NCBI RefSeq assembly: GCF_001886185.1
Contig: NZ_JXLA01000026.1
Location: 1-64,000, forward strand
Reading direction: 5' to 3'
DNA from: Enterococcus raffinosus
GTDB taxonomy: Bacteria > Bacillota > Bacilli > Lactobacillales > Enterococcaceae
DNA length: 64,000 nucleotides
How positions within the stretch are numbered: position 1 is the first letter of the stretch; each line of letters opens with the position of its first letter. Position numbers and translations under genes: made by a program. Below, one piece after another: positions 10,066 to 19,795 of this stretch. Under the pieces are notes generated by a model. That model saw nothing but the letters and a program-made list of their open reading frames with translations, was not told the DNA's origin and made no database searches.

Positions 10066-11361
10066 TTATCTTTTTTGATTTCTACGGGTTGTTTTACCAC
10101 CGAATGAAACGTCCTTGAAAGCTTTGAAAACATCATCGTTATTCTTCGTCTTTTTCAGGAAGTTCACGAATTGCGAAGTATATTCCAATGAATCTCCCGT
10201 CATGTTATTGCGAAGCTTGAAGATTTCTTCTAGACGTGAAGGAGCCATCAGCAATTCTTCTTTACGTGTACCAGATTTTTTAATGTCGATTGCTGGGAAG
10301 ATCCGACGCTCAGACAATTCACGGGACAATTGTAATTCTAAGTTTCCTGTTCCTTTAAACTCTTCATAAATTACATCATCCATTCGACTACCAGTATCAA
10401 CTAGTGCCGTCGCCAAAATAGTTAAGCTGCCACCTTCTTCAATGTTTCGAGCTGCACCAAAGAATTTCTTTGGTTTGTATAGCGCTGCAGGATCGATCCC
10501 GCCACTCAATGTCCGTCCGCTTGGCGGAACCACTAAATTGTATGCACGTGCAAGACGAGTGATGCTATCCATCAAAATCACCACGTCTCGTTTGTCTTCC
10601 ACTAAACGCATTGCGCGTTCCAAGACCAGTTCAGATACACGGGTGTGGTTCTGTGGTTGCTGATCAAATGTCGAATAAACCACATCACCTTTAACACTGC
10701 GTTCTAAATCAGTCACTTCTTCTGGACGTTCATCAATGAGTAAGACAATCAGTTCGACATCGGGATAATTATCAGTAATACCATTAGCAATCTCTTTAAG
10801 AATGGTTGTCTTCCCTGCTTTTGGAGGAGCAACGATCAATCCACGCTGACCGAAACCTACTGGGGAGAAGATGTCGATCATTCGCGTAGACAAACGACCA
10901 GGTGTTGTTTCTAAAACGAGTTGCTTATCGGGATACAGAGCAGTTAATGCAGGAAAATGTGGGCGTTCTTTCGCATCTTCTGGATCTTTACCATTGACAC
11001 TTTCTACATGCATCAGCCCATAATAACGTTCAGATTCTTTGGGTGGACGAGCTTTGCCGGCCACCTTATCGCCATTTCTTAAACCAAAACGACGAATCTG
11101 TGAAGAGGAAATATAAATATCCTCCGCACTCGATCCATAGTTAATTGGACGTAAAAAGCCGTAGCCATCCTGTCCAATAATATCTAAGACTCCTTCCATA
11201 TAAAAGAAGCCTTGTTTTTCTGCCTGTGCACGAATTACAGCCAGAGACAATTCCTTTTTATTCATTTGACTATAATAAGGAATTTTAAAATCTTTTGCAT
11301 AAGCATAAATTTCTTTTAGCGTCTTGTTCTCAAGCTCCGCCATTGTTAAATAATCGCTCAT
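10066..11361 (-). CDS. rho: Transcription termination factor Rho
   Basis: 431 residues, full length. N-terminal Rho domain about 5-45, cold-shock-like RNA-binding domain about 52-120 (GQDGYGFLRP), ATPase domain from about 150. Walker A APPKAGKT at 178-185 and the Q/R loops follow (VILMDSITRLARAYN). It is an RNA-dependent ATPase hexamer that ends untranslated transcripts. Its ATG overlaps the murA2 stop by one base (TAATG), so the two are translationally coupled. The murA2-rho-rpmE2 order is typical of enterococci. No bicyclomycin-resistance or inactivating change is obvious by eye. Confidence 0.97.
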   Translation of the reverse strand: MSDYLTMAELENKTLKEIYAYAKDFKIPYYSQMNKKELSLAVIRAQAEKQGFFYMEGVLDIIGQDGYGFLRPINYGSSAEDIYISSSQIRRFGLRNGDKVAGKARPPKESERYYGLMHVESVNGKDPEDAKERPHFPALTALYPDKQLVLETTPGRLSTRMIDIFSPVGFGQRGLIVAPPKAGKTTILKEIANGITDNYPDVELIVLLIDERPEEVTDLERSVKGDVVYSTFDQQPQNHTRVSELVLERAMRLVEDKRDVVILMDSITRLARAYNLVVPPSGRTLSGGIDPAALYKPKKFFGAARNIEEGGSLTILATALVDTGSRMDDVIYEEFKGTGNLELQLSRELSERRIFPAIDIKKSGTRKEELLMAPSRLEEIFKLRNNMTGDSLEYTSQFVNFLKKTKNNDDVFKAFKDVSFGGKTTRRNQKR

Positions 11362-12632
11362 TATTCCGCCTCTTCCTCGTCGATCATTTCGATAGTAGCA
11401 CCAAGAGCCGTCAGTTTCTCAATAATATGATCATATCCTCGTAAAATATATTCCACGTTAAAAATCGTTGTTTTCCCTTCAGCCATTAATCCAGCAATAA
11501 CTAAACAAGCACCCGCCCGCAAATCAGAAGCGACTACCTCGGCTCCGTGCAATTTGCTTGGACCGTTTAATACAATTAAGTTGCCTTCAACACGAGCATC
11601 TGCCCCCATGCGGACTAACTCAGGGATGTGATTTACTCGTTTTGAGTAAATCGTGTCAATAATTTCGGCCGTTCCCTGCGATTTAAGTAATAGCGGTGTT
11701 AACGGTTGTTGTAGATCTGTCGCAAAACCTGGGTAAGGCGATGTTGTAACATCTACAGTCTTCAGATTTCTTGATGGCAATACTTCGATGCTGTCTTCTG
11801 AAATATTCATTTCTACACCGATTTCTTCTAATTTCGCAATAAAGCTTTCAATGTGTTCATAGATGACATTATGCACGGTTACACCTTCGCCCATAGCTGC
11901 AGCTAAAGCCAAATAAGTCCCCGCTTCAATGCGATCAGGAATAATTGAGTGGACACAGCCGTGTAATTCCTCTACACCTTCAATCCGAATTTCATCCGTA
12001 CCTGCACCACGAATTTTCGCACCCATATTATTTAATAGCGTTGCAACATCGATAATTTCTGGTTCCTTTGCAGCATTCTCAATGATTGTTTTTCCTTTAG
12101 CTTTTACTGCTGCCAACATCACGTTAATCGTCGCGCCAATAGAAACCACATCCATAAAGATACGATCTCCCGTTAAGCTTTCTTCTTCTGTCCGCAAATA
12201 AATCACACCGTGTTCATTAGAAACATCGGCACCTAAACTTTCAAAGCCTTTAATGTGCAAGTCAATTGGACGAGGGCCTAAGAAACAGCCGCCAGGTAAA
12301 CCAACCACCGCTTCACCAAATTTTCCTAACAAAGCTCCCATAAAATAGTAGGAAGCGCGTAACGAATTGATTTTTCCGCTTGGCATCGGGATCGATACAA
12401 CATTACTTGGATCAATGACCATCCGATTATCTTCAAAGGAAACTTTCGCTCCCATGATTTCTAAAATTTCGATTAATGAATGCACATCTTGAATATCCGG
12501 CACTCCTTCTAATGTCACTGGCGAATCCGCCATGATTGCTGCTGGGATCAATGCAACGGCACTATTTTTTGCGCCGCTGATTGTAATATTACCTGATAAT
12601 GGCTTTCCGCCATGGATTTCGATTTTTCTCAT
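11361..12632 (-). CDS. murA2: UDP-N-acetylglucosamine 1-carboxyvinyltransferase 2
   Basis: 423 residues. First committed step of peptidoglycan synthesis: transfers enolpyruvate from PEP to UDP-GlcNAc. Catalytic Lys22 in SGAKNSAVA and the fosfomycin-reactive Cys116 in [15 protein letters not shown] are both present, so the enzyme should be active and fosfomycin sensitive. Firmicutes carry two copies; the copy next to fba/rho is usually called murA2 (murZ or murAB). It overlaps rho by one base. The upstream region 12633-13040 holds two palindromes and possibly its promoter. Confidence 0.95.
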   Translation of the reverse strand: MRKIEIHGGKPLSGNITISGAKNSAVALIPAAIMADSPVTLEGVPDIQDVHSLIEILEIMGAKVSFEDNRMVIDPSNVVSIPMPSGKINSLRASYYFMGALLGKFGEAVVGLPGGCFLGPRPIDLHIKGFESLGADVSNEHGVIYLRTEEESLTGDRIFMDVVSIGATINVMLAAVKAKGKTIIENAAKEPEIIDVATLLNNMGAKIRGAGTDEIRIEGVEELHGCVHSIIPDRIEAGTYLALAAAMGEGVTVHNVIYEHIESFIAKLEEIGVEMNISEDSIEVLPSRNLKTVDVTTSPYPGFATDLQQPLTPLLLKSQGTAEIIDTIYSKRVNHIPELVRMGADARVEGNLIVLNGPSKLHGAEVVASDLRAGACLVIAGLMAEGKTTIFNVEYILRGYDHIIEKLTALGATIEMIDEEEAE

Positions 12633-13040
12633 TTATTTTCACCTAATTAATTATTTTGAAGTTTATAGACCATTATCCATTCTAGCATATTATTGCTTGT
12701 ATAAAAAGGAAGCATTCTCAAATCACGTGAGAAAATAAGCAAGTTCTTTTCACTCAAGGATGTTTTTGATTAGTAGAGGACTATTTTTCATCTTCATCCC
12801 AAATGCTTGGGATAATTTATTAGATTTATTCAAATATTTTATTGAGAAATACCGTTTTCAAGTTTAATTGAAGATTTTTTTTAATTAGGAACAGCAATAG
12901 TATCGGAAGTTTAATCGAACGATTAAAAACCTGCAGATGGTTCTTTTTTTGCGGAAACAATGCTAACTTCAATCAGTGAATTCAAAGAATAACCTTCATA
13001 AATTCAGCCGAAAATCCACCTACCTTCACAGAAGGAAGGC
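12633..13040. other. Intergenic stretch with two palindromes, no gene seen
   Basis: 408 bp between murA2 and the unknown gene at 13041. I find no convincing coding frame. It holds a 7-bp-arm inverted repeat ATCCCAA-ATGC-TTGGGAT (12796-12813) and a perfect 8-bp-arm palindrome TTTAATCG-AA-CGATTAAA (12910-12927). A small AACC/GGTT stem with T run lies at about 12926-12945 on the minus strand and might end the upstream transcript weakly. Confidence 0.5.
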
Positions 13041-14117
13041 CTATTTCCTCTTCTTTCTCTTTCTATTCTTTTTTCCATTTATAGTATTCATCAGACTTTT
13101 CTTGTTTTCCTCTTCAAGATACTTTTTATTTTTCGTTTTGCGGCCTTGGGACTTCTTTGGAAATAGGGAACGGAAGGTTTTCTTCTCTTTTGTCTCAGTT
13201 GGTTCTTTTGTAGGGGCTGGTATTGATACTGCTTGATTCAGAGACTGATTGACAGAATCCAAAAGAGCTTCTTGTTCGGAGTCCTCCTCTTGAAGCAGCC
13301 GCAGGTTCGTCAATGTCGCTCCTTCTGGTAATTGCTCTTCGACAATCCTTCGCAGCTCCTCTGGGCTCAAATTCTTCAAGTCAACATCTGGCGGCAGAGA
13401 AATCCCTATTTCCTGTTCATTTTCATTTTGTTCAAGCTGCACAGCATCCGTCCATTGATGATCAGTACTATTTTCTTTTGATGATGCCTTTTTTGTTGCA
13501 CTCTTTTTCTCCCATAGTGAGCGGCGAGTACAATTCATTAGATCAGAGTTTACTAGTTCGACAAAAAGACGAGTACCATCCTTTTCAAAAACTGTCAAAG
13601 TAGTCAGAAGCTCCAAGATAGCCTGCCACTTCTTATCAGATATTTTTGGATCAGCATCGCGTAAGCTCCAAGTATGGGATTTCCCATCTCCTTTTAAGAA
13701 AATGGATATAAATTTATATTGCTTATTTTCTAGCTCATCGATTGGTGTGGTCTTTTCCAATAAAAACTTTTTATACTGATGGAGAGCCTCATCAACGGAA
13801 AGATAATCCTTCTTACGCTTGTACACTCGTTCGATTACTCTCTCCCAATCACTGCTTTTGAAATAATTCTTAAAAAAGGGAGCAAGCCTTCGAATAGTAT
13901 CATTCGGGTTAGATCGTAGCAGAATCTCATGAATAACAGCTTCCAGCATTCCCGAAAAATCATTTACAGATAATGCGTTACGCAACAAAAGTGCAAACGC
14001 GTATTGTATTACCACTGTTGCATCTTTAGTCTCATCATAGTATTTTTCAATTCTAGCTTCCACTGTTGCTCTCTTCATTCCAAATATTTGGCGACTTGTT
14101 AATTTTACCATTGACAT
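13041..14117 (-). CDS. Unknown protein with acidic middle and very basic tail
   Basis: 358 residues, not recognised. No signal peptide or membrane span. Residues 1-215 look like a mixed helical globular domain (MVKLTSRQIFGMKRATVE, DWERVIERVYKRKKDYL). Residues about 216-300 are acidic and low complexity (SPEELRRIVEEQLPEG). The last 50 residues are strongly basic, ending in KKNRKRKKRK, which suggests nucleic acid or ribosome binding. Codon use and orientation match the neighbours. It stands between murA2 and fba, in its own transcription unit. No function can be given. Confidence 0.7.
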   Translation of the reverse strand: MSMVKLTSRQIFGMKRATVEARIEKYYDETKDATVVIQYAFALLLRNALSVNDFSGMLEAVIHEILLRSNPNDTIRRLAPFFKNYFKSSDWERVIERVYKRKKDYLSVDEALHQYKKFLLEKTTPIDELENKQYKFISIFLKGDGKSHTWSLRDADPKISDKKWQAILELLTTLTVFEKDGTRLFVELVNSDLMNCTRRSLWEKKSATKKASSKENSTDHQWTDAVQLEQNENEQEIGISLPPDVDLKNLSPEELRRIVEEQLPEGATLTNLRLLQEEDSEQEALLDSVNQSLNQAVSIPAPTKEPTETKEKKTFRSLFPKKSQGRKTKNKKYLEEENKKSLMNTINGKKNRKRKKRK

Positions 14118-14577
14118 GCTGCATGCTCCTCACTATTCACAAATTATTTAACCGCTTTCAAAAAGCTTTCCTAAAACTAATATACACTAAAAGTAACTGA
14201 AATTTAGTGGCGCTTCGCAAAATAATAACTCATTCTTTTTACTATTAATTTTAGAAAAGAGTTTGAAACTCATACCTTTTTTCTTCTTTGTTCGTTGTTT
14301 GTTTCTACCTGTCATAAAGATTGTAAAGTCTTCATTTACAGCAAAAAGCCATCTTCCCATGCAGCTTTGATGGTAAGTTCGCCAATCCACACAGCTGAAC
14401 AAACAATCGAGTTTAGACTTTTCGGCTTTTTTGTAATCCTTTTTAAGGCAATGAGACTAAACAAAAGTGTTCAAAGATTGTTTTTATCAGGTTTCATAAG
14501 CCACTATCTTCTTTCCTTTTAAGGTAAAAAAAAGACTGCCACAATTGACAGTCTTCAATCAAAATGTATGAATCAAA
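14118..14577. other. Intergenic stretch, only a terminator recognised
   Basis: 460 bp between the unknown gene and fba. Short open frames exist on both strands (for example 14187-14402 minus and 14295-14522 plus), but they overlap each other, lack good ribosome sites and do not look like known proteins. The one clear element is the fba terminator at 14526-14555. Confidence 0.5.
14526..14555 (-). terminator. Terminator of fba
   Basis: Minus strand AAGACTG pairs with CAGTCTT around an AT-rich loop, then eight T. It lies about 22 bp after the fba stop codon. Confidence 0.9.
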
Positions 14578-15447
14578 TTAAGCTTTGTTTGCTGAACCGA
14601 ACCAGTCAATGTGTTCTTCAGCATCTTTAACGATTGCAGCAACACCTGGTGCCAACAATTTACGAGGGTCAAAGCCTTTTCCTTCTTTATCTTTGCCAGC
14701 TTCGATATATTCACGAGTAGCTTTAGCAAATGATAATTGGAATTCAGTGTTAACGTTAACTTTAGAAACACCCATTGAGATTGCTTTTTGGATTTGTTCT
14801 TGAGGAATACCTGATCCACCGTGTAATACTAAAGGCACATCATTACCTACAGCATCAGCAATCGCTTGTAAGTGGTCAAATGCTAAACCTTTCCAGTTTT
14901 CAGGGTATACACCATGAATGTTACCGATACCGCATGCTAAGTAGTCAATACCTGTAGCAACCATTTGTACACATTCGTCGATGTCAGCTAATTCACCAGC
15001 ACCGATGATTCCGTCTTCTTCACCACCGATTGAACCAACTTCACACTCTACAGAGATACCTTTAGCGTGAGCTTTTTCAACAACGTCTTTAGCCAATTTC
15101 AAGTTTTCTTCAAATGGAAGATGAGAACCATCAAACATGATTGAAGTGTAGCCAACTTCGATACATTCTAAAGCAGCTTCGTAGTCACCATGGTCTAAAT
15201 GGATTGCAACTGGTACAGTGATACCCATTGAGTCTACTAAATCAGTGATGATATCTTTAGCAACTTTGTATCCGCCCATGTATTTCGCTGCACCCATTGA
15301 AGTTTGGATAAGAACTGGTGCTTTTTTAGCTTCTGCAGCTTTTAGAATAGCTTGAGTCCATTCTAAGTTGTTTGTGTTGAATCCACCTACTGCATATCCG
15401 CCTTTACGTGCAGCTTTTAAGAATTCTGCTCCTGATACTACTGGCAT
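14578..15447 (-). CDS. fba: Fructose-bisphosphate aldolase, class II
   Basis: 289 residues. Zinc-dependent cleavage of fructose 1,6-bisphosphate to dihydroxyacetone phosphate and glyceraldehyde 3-phosphate in glycolysis. Catalytic Asp85 and zinc ligand His86 in IHLDHGD; further ligands in CEVGSIGGEEDG and NIHGVYPENW; phosphate-binding LHGGSG. Strong AGGAGG ribosome site. Monocistronic, between its own leader (with a palindrome at 15480-15496) and terminator, and downstream of pyrG, the usual Firmicutes neighbourhood. Biased, A/T-ending codons suggest high expression. Confidence 0.97.
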   Translation of the reverse strand: MPVVSGAEFLKAARKGGYAVGGFNTNNLEWTQAILKAAEAKKAPVLIQTSMGAAKYMGGYKVAKDIITDLVDSMGITVPVAIHLDHGDYEAALECIEVGYTSIMFDGSHLPFEENLKLAKDVVEKAHAKGISVECEVGSIGGEEDGIIGAGELADIDECVQMVATGIDYLACGIGNIHGVYPENWKGLAFDHLQAIADAVGNDVPLVLHGGSGIPQEQIQKAISMGVSKVNVNTEFQLSFAKATREYIEAGKDKEGKGFDPRKLLAPGVAAIVKDAEEHIDWFGSANKA

Positions 15448-15479
15448 AAAAAATTCCTCCTAAGGTTTTTTACTATTTG

Positions 15480-15496
15480 GTTAAGCCATGCTTAAC
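15480..15496. promoter_or_regulatory. Palindrome in the fba leader
   Basis: Perfect 7-bp inverted repeat GTTAAGC-CAT-GCTTAAC between a likely -10 box (TAGAAT on the minus strand) and the fba ribosome site. It could be an operator or a short mRNA hairpin; no regulator can be named. Confidence 0.35.
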
Positions 15497-15587
15497 TAAC
15501 GTGTTAATTCTATCAAAGTTTTAGCATCTTTGCTACTCCAAACCTTCCGATAAAACCTTTACATTTCAACTTTTTTGCTTTTCTTGT

Positions 15588-15619
15588 AAAAAAACTGAAA
15601 GGCGACTAGGCCTTTCAGT
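15588..15619 (-). terminator. Terminator of pyrG
   Basis: Minus strand perfect 10-bp stem ACTGAAAGGC / GCCTTTCAGT, 6-nt loop, then seven T, directly after the pyrG stop codon. Confidence 0.95.
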
Positions 15620-15627
15620 CAAATTTA

Positions 15628-17238
15628 CTATTTTGCTTCTTTACTTTCTAATGATGCACCTACGAAAGCTTTGATCAATGGTTGAGGACGGTTTGGACGA
15701 GAAATTAATTCTGGATGGAATTGACAGCCCACAAAGAATTTATTTTCAGGGATCTCAACGATCTCAACTAAGCGATTATCTGGAGATACACCTGAGAAAA
15801 CCAAGCCTTTGTCTTCAAATAATTGACGGTATTGATTGTTGAATTCATAGCGATGACGATGACGTTCTTGGATGACGTCTTCGTTTCCATAGGCTGCAGC
15901 CGTTTTGCTGCCTTTTTTCAGCTTACATGGATACAATCCAAGACGTAATGTTCCACCCAAGTTCTCAACATTTTCTTGATCTGCCATTAAATCAATGATG
16001 TTGTTTGCAGTGTCCGGTACTGTTTCAGCTGAATTAGCATCTTCTAGCCCAGCAACATTACGAGCAAATTCTACACAGGCCATTTGCATTCCTAAACAAA
16101 TACCTAAGAACGGTACATCGTTCTCACGTGCATAACGAATCGCCTCGATCTTCCCCTCAATTCCACGATCTCCAAAACCACCAGGAACTAAAATACCATC
16201 TGCATCTCCCAGCATTTCTTCCACATTCTCACGTGTAACTTCTTGAGATTGAATCCACTCGATTTCAATATCAGAATCGTAAGCAAAACCAGAATGTTTC
16301 AATGCTTCCACTACAGAAATATAGGCATCTGGCAATTCTACATATTTTCCTACCAATGCAATTTTTACTTTCTTTTTAAGATTCAAGACTTTTTCTTCAA
16401 GCGCTCGCCACTCTGTCATATCCGCAACAGGTACGTCAAGTTTCAAATGCTCACAAACAATTTGATCCATTCCTTGTGCTTGTAATGCCAATGGAATCGA
16501 ATAAAGTGTTTCAACATCACGAGACTCGATAACTGCTTCTGGCGCAACATCACAAAATTGTGCAAGCTTGTTTTTAGTACTTTGTGAAATAGGTTGTTCT
16601 GTACGAACCACTAAAATATTTGGCTGAATCCCTAGACCACGTAATTCTTTTACGCTGTGCTGTGTTGGCTTTGTTTTCATTTCTCCAGCAGCTTTTAAGA
16701 AAGGAATCAATGTTGTATGGATGTACATAACATTATCCGCACCCACTTCAGCCTTCATTTGACGTAATGCTTCTAAAAATGGCAATGATTCAATATCACC
16801 AACAGTTCCGCCAACCTCTGTAATAATGACATCAGAATCTGTCATTTTTGCAGCACGCATGATTTTTGATTTGATTTCATTCGTGATATGAGGGATAACT
16901 TGGACTGTTGCCCCTAAGTATTCGCCTTTACGTTCTTTACGAATAACTTCTGAATAGATTTTTCCTGTCGTTACGTTGGAGTATTGATTCAAGTTAATGT
17001 CGATAAAACGTTCATAGTGACCCAAGTCCAAATCCGTTTCAGCACCATCATCTGTTACAAAAACTTCTCCGTGTTGGTAAGGACTCATCGTACCTGGATC
17101 GACATTAATATATGGATCGAATTTTTGGATGGTAACTTTCAATCCCCGATTTTTAAGCAAACGACCCAATGATGCTGCCACGATCCCTTTGCCAATTGAT
17201 GAAACTACGCCGCCAGTTACAAAAATATACTTTGTCAT
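15628..17238 (-). CDS. pyrG: CTP synthase
   Basis: 536 residues. Makes CTP from UTP, ATP and glutamine. N-terminal synthetase domain ([18 protein letters not shown] at 2-19, [11 protein letters not shown]) and C-terminal class I glutamine amidotransferase domain with the nucleophilic Cys in [10 protein letters not shown] and the His/Glu pair in CQFHPE. The 190-bp leader carries a strong promoter, a GGGC start and an attenuator, the arrangement by which low CTP raises pyrG expression in Bacillus. Usually rpoE lies directly upstream; here a YueI-like gene does, and rpoE is 12 kb away. Confidence 0.98.
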   Translation of the reverse strand: MTKYIFVTGGVVSSIGKGIVAASLGRLLKNRGLKVTIQKFDPYINVDPGTMSPYQHGEVFVTDDGAETDLDLGHYERFIDINLNQYSNVTTGKIYSEVIRKERKGEYLGATVQVIPHITNEIKSKIMRAAKMTDSDVIITEVGGTVGDIESLPFLEALRQMKAEVGADNVMYIHTTLIPFLKAAGEMKTKPTQHSVKELRGLGIQPNILVVRTEQPISQSTKNKLAQFCDVAPEAVIESRDVETLYSIPLALQAQGMDQIVCEHLKLDVPVADMTEWRALEEKVLNLKKKVKIALVGKYVELPDAYISVVEALKHSGFAYDSDIEIEWIQSQEVTRENVEEMLGDADGILVPGGFGDRGIEGKIEAIRYARENDVPFLGICLGMQMACVEFARNVAGLEDANSAETVPDTANNIIDLMADQENVENLGGTLRLGLYPCKLKKGSKTAAAYGNEDVIQERHRHRYEFNNQYRQLFEDKGLVFSGVSPDNRLVEIVEIPENKFFVGCQFHPELISRPNRPQPLIKAFVGASLESKEAK

Positions 17239-17282
17239 AAATGAAAAAACTCCTTCATACTAATTTGCAGGAAACGTCTAGA

Positions 17283-17323
17283 AAAAACAAAGAAAGCTCC
17301 CTATCCAATTTGAATAGGGAGCT
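17283..17323 (-). terminator. pyrG leader attenuator
   Basis: Minus strand 10-bp stem AGCTCCCTAT / ATAGGGAGCT (17314-17323 with 17295-17304) followed by a T-rich run. The 5' arm contains the pyrimidine run CTCCCT, which extra G residues added at the transcript's GGGC start could pair with, blocking the hairpin. This matches the CTP-sensing reiterative-transcription attenuator of pyrG. Confidence 0.85.
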
Positions 17324-17360
17324 GTGATTTCACTAAACACTTGACCCTTACTAAAAGGGT

Positions 17361-17400
17361 GCCCAAGCAGTATAATACCGACACTTTGGAAAAATGTCAA
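17361..17400 (-). promoter_or_regulatory. pyrG promoter with GGGC start
   Basis: TTGACA (17395-17400), exactly 17 bp, TATTAT (17372-17377), then 7 bp to GGGC (17361-17364) as the predicted transcript start. A GGGC start is the signature needed for G slippage when CTP is low. Confidence 0.85.
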
Positions 17401-17427
17401 CCGTAATTATTCGTTGCTTAATTTTCT

Positions 17428-17877
17428 TTAATCAAATAAACGACCAAAAAAGCTTTTCTTTTTCTCCGAAGGCTCTTTGCTATCTGAATTAGTTGAAGGA
17501 TATTTTTCTTCAATGTCAATAATCTCTTCATTGACAGCATGGTCTATAACCAATAATAACCCGATACTATCTTCTGATTCAACTGTCGCATCATTTACGA
17601 TCGTAAAATCGACTGAATTTTTAGACGCTAGTGCGATGAAATCCGCTTGTACTTTTTCATCTACAGCGCCATTGATCAATAATTTACCTTCTGGGTATTT
17701 TTTTATCTCTGTAATTAGATTTTTTTGGTCTTGCTGATTTTTCATCTCTCGTACCGTCATACTTGCAAAACAACGCTCACGAAAGGTTCCCAAATATTTT
17801 CGCTGTTCATCTGGATTGATTCGCGCTGCCCCAAAACGACCTTTATCTAGATGTTGCTGCAATTCATCTTTTGCCAT
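17428..17877 (-). CDS. YueI-like DUF1694 protein
   Basis: 149 residues from the ATG at 17877 (MAKDELQQHLDKGRFGAARIN); the 38 codons that could precede it in frame encode an unlikely hydrophobic lead and lack conservation-like features. DUF1694 proteins start with such a region, followed by RKYLGTFRERCFASMTVREM, here present. Cytoplasmic, function unknown; the fold is related to ribosomal L7Ae-like proteins. The charged tail ends in KKKSFFGRLFD. Lies upstream of pyrG in the same direction but the pyrG promoter is independent. Confidence 0.8.
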   Translation of the reverse strand: MAKDELQQHLDKGRFGAARINPDEQRKYLGTFRERCFASMTVREMKNQQDQKNLITEIKKYPEGKLLINGAVDEKVQADFIALASKNSVDFTIVNDATVESEDSIGLLLVIDHAVNEEIIDIEEKYPSTNSDSKEPSEKKKSFFGRLFD

Positions 17878-18110
17878 CTCTCTCACTTCCCTATAATAAA
17901 ATTTCCTTTGGCTCCAGTATATCAAAATCGTCAATAAAATGCTGAATCTCAGCCAAAAGTAAGCAAAAAACAAAAGTTGGCTTGAAAACATAAGAAAACC
18001 ATTGTACTTTTATTCTTACTCTTTTATAGTTAAAGATGGTTTTAAAAAATTTTGTTAAAAGCCCGTTCACTTACGGTCTTTTGTGGTATTTTCAAAAAAA
18101 GGAGTGTTTT

Positions 18111-19730
18111 GTGATCAAGCGTTATACGAATTTGTTACAACAGGAGTTTCGCCATTACTCTAAGAGAAAACTTCAAAAGGATTTATTATCAGGTCTGACT
18201 GTTGCTGCTGTGGCATTACCCTTAGCTTTGGCTTTTGGTGTTTCCAGTGGAGCCGATGCCGCAGCTGGAATGATTACGGCTATTATTGCAGGCCTCGTTA
18301 TCGGCACTCTTTCAGGCGGATTTTATCAGATTTCTGGTCCAACTGGGGCAATGGCCGCCATCTTAACTGGGATTATCGCCTCGCACGGGCTAGCGGGTGT
18401 CTTAGTCGCCACCTTCATCGCCGGCATCCTATTACTGATAGCTGGATTGTTTAAGCTTGGAAGTCTCACTTCCTTCATTCCATCACCTGTAATTACAGGG
18501 TTTACTTCCGGGATCGCCATCATCATTGCTTTAGGACAGATTGATAACTTCTTCGGCACAACATCTAGCGGCGAGAGTGCTCTATCAAAACTGATCAGCT
18601 ACCGATCCGGTTTTTTCCCAGATTTTCCTACACTGATTTTAGGTATAATCGTTTTATTATTGTTAATCTTTTATCCCAAAAAATGGAATCAGGTCTTACC
18701 AGCTTCACTGGTCGCAATTATTCTAGCAACTTTTGCTTCTATTATTTTTAATCTGCCAGTCGCAAAAGTTGGCAAAATTCCCACGTCACTACTTACTAGC
18801 GAACGTCTTCATCTAGCAACCCTTAATCTCTCATTAGTAAAGCAATTATTTTTACCTGCGATTAGCATTGCAATGCTGGGTATGATAGAAAGCTTACTCT
18901 GCGGAGCCTCTGCCGGACGCATGACCGGAAAAGATCTCGACAGCAATCAAGAATTGATCGCTCAAGGAATCGGAAATATGCTTCTGCCTTTCTTTGGAGG
19001 GATCCCGGCAACCGCTGCGATCGCAAGAACCAGTGTGGCAATAAAATCGGGTGCGCAGACACGGTTAGCCGGAATTTTTCATGCACTCTTCCTATTTTTG
19101 TCGATGATTATTTTTGCACCGATCATGTCGCAAATCCCAATGGCTGCTCTTGCCAGTGTTCTACTTATTACAAGCTGGCGGATGCACGAATGGACGACCA
19201 TTAGAACAATGTTCAAGCAGAAAAATCGGGCAGCGATCCTTCTATTCATAGTAACTATGCTAAGCACGATCATTTTCGATTTGAGTATCGCAATCGTCAT
19301 TGGTGTCATCTGCGGCTGTATTTTCTTTATCGTCAAAAGTTCGCGTATTTCTATTATCTCCGAAGAAATTGATTGGACAAGAATGGATCTGCCACATTCT
19401 GAGGTTGGCTCTAATTGGGCAGTCATCTACATCACCGGTCCATTGTTCTTTATGTCAGCAAATCAGCTGAAAAGAGAACTGGATCAAGCCGTCGGCAAGG
19501 AAGGGATCATCTTTTCACTTCGCGGTGTTCCAAGTATCGATTTGACTGCACAAGACACCTTTGCCGATTATTTCTCAGTTGCTGCATTAAACAATCAAAA
19601 ATTGATTTTTACTTCGATGCAGCCTGAGGTGGAAAAACAGTTCCAGCAATTATGGGATAAACAAGTCCATCGTCCCATCCAGCATCCTACCGTTGCACAT
19701 GCACTTCATGCACTGCATCAAGCATACTAA
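18111..19730 (+). CDS. SulP-family anion transporter with STAS domain
   Basis: 539 residues from a GTG at 18111, chosen because AAAAGGAG lies 6 nt upstream; a longer in-frame start at 18036 has no ribosome site. The membrane domain covers about 25-410 with ten or more spans, including the SulP signature region LLSGLTVAAVALPLALAFGV and ISGPTGAMAAI. The C-terminal STAS domain is at about 430-535 (VIYITGPLFFMSANQL). SulP proteins move sulfate, bicarbonate or dicarboxylates with H+ or Na+; the substrate cannot be read here. Single gene, with a shared terminator at its end. Confidence 0.9.
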   Translation: MIKRYTNLLQQEFRHYSKRKLQKDLLSGLTVAAVALPLALAFGVSSGADAAAGMITAIIAGLVIGTLSGGFYQISGPTGAMAAILTGIIASHGLAGVLVATFIAGILLLIAGLFKLGSLTSFIPSPVITGFTSGIAIIIALGQIDNFFGTTSSGESALSKLISYRSGFFPDFPTLILGIIVLLLLIFYPKKWNQVLPASLVAIILATFASIIFNLPVAKVGKIPTSLLTSERLHLATLNLSLVKQLFLPAISIAMLGMIESLLCGASAGRMTGKDLDSNQELIAQGIGNMLLPFFGGIPATAAIARTSVAIKSGAQTRLAGIFHALFLFLSMIIFAPIMSQIPMAALASVLLITSWRMHEWTTIRTMFKQKNRAAILLFIVTMLSTIIFDLSIAIVIGVICGCIFFIVKSSRISIISEEIDWTRMDLPHSEVGSNWAVIYITGPLFFMSANQLKRELDQAVGKEGIIFSLRGVPSIDLTAQDTFADYFSVAALNNQKLIFTSMQPEVEKQFQQLWDKQVHRPIQHPTVAHALHALHQAY

Positions 19731-19737
19731 AACAGTC

Positions 19738-19770
19738 AAAAGAGCTGTGAGAAAGTTTCTCGCAGCTCTT
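19738..19770. terminator. Bidirectional terminator
   Basis: Stem AAGAGCTG..GAGA / TCTC..CAGCTCTT, with T-rich flanks on both sides. It serves the SulP gene (plus) and probably the lipoprotein gene (minus), which converge here. Confidence 0.8.
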
Positions 19771-19795
19771 TATTTCTGACTAATTTGATCCGTCA

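Noticed and set aside
12976-13236. 86-codon plus-strand frame rich in Phe
   Set aside because: It is antisense to the Lys/Arg-rich tail of the gene at 13041, which explains its composition.
14187-14522. Two overlapping short frames upstream of fba on opposite strands
   Set aside because: They overlap each other, lack good ribosome sites and show no recognisable family features.
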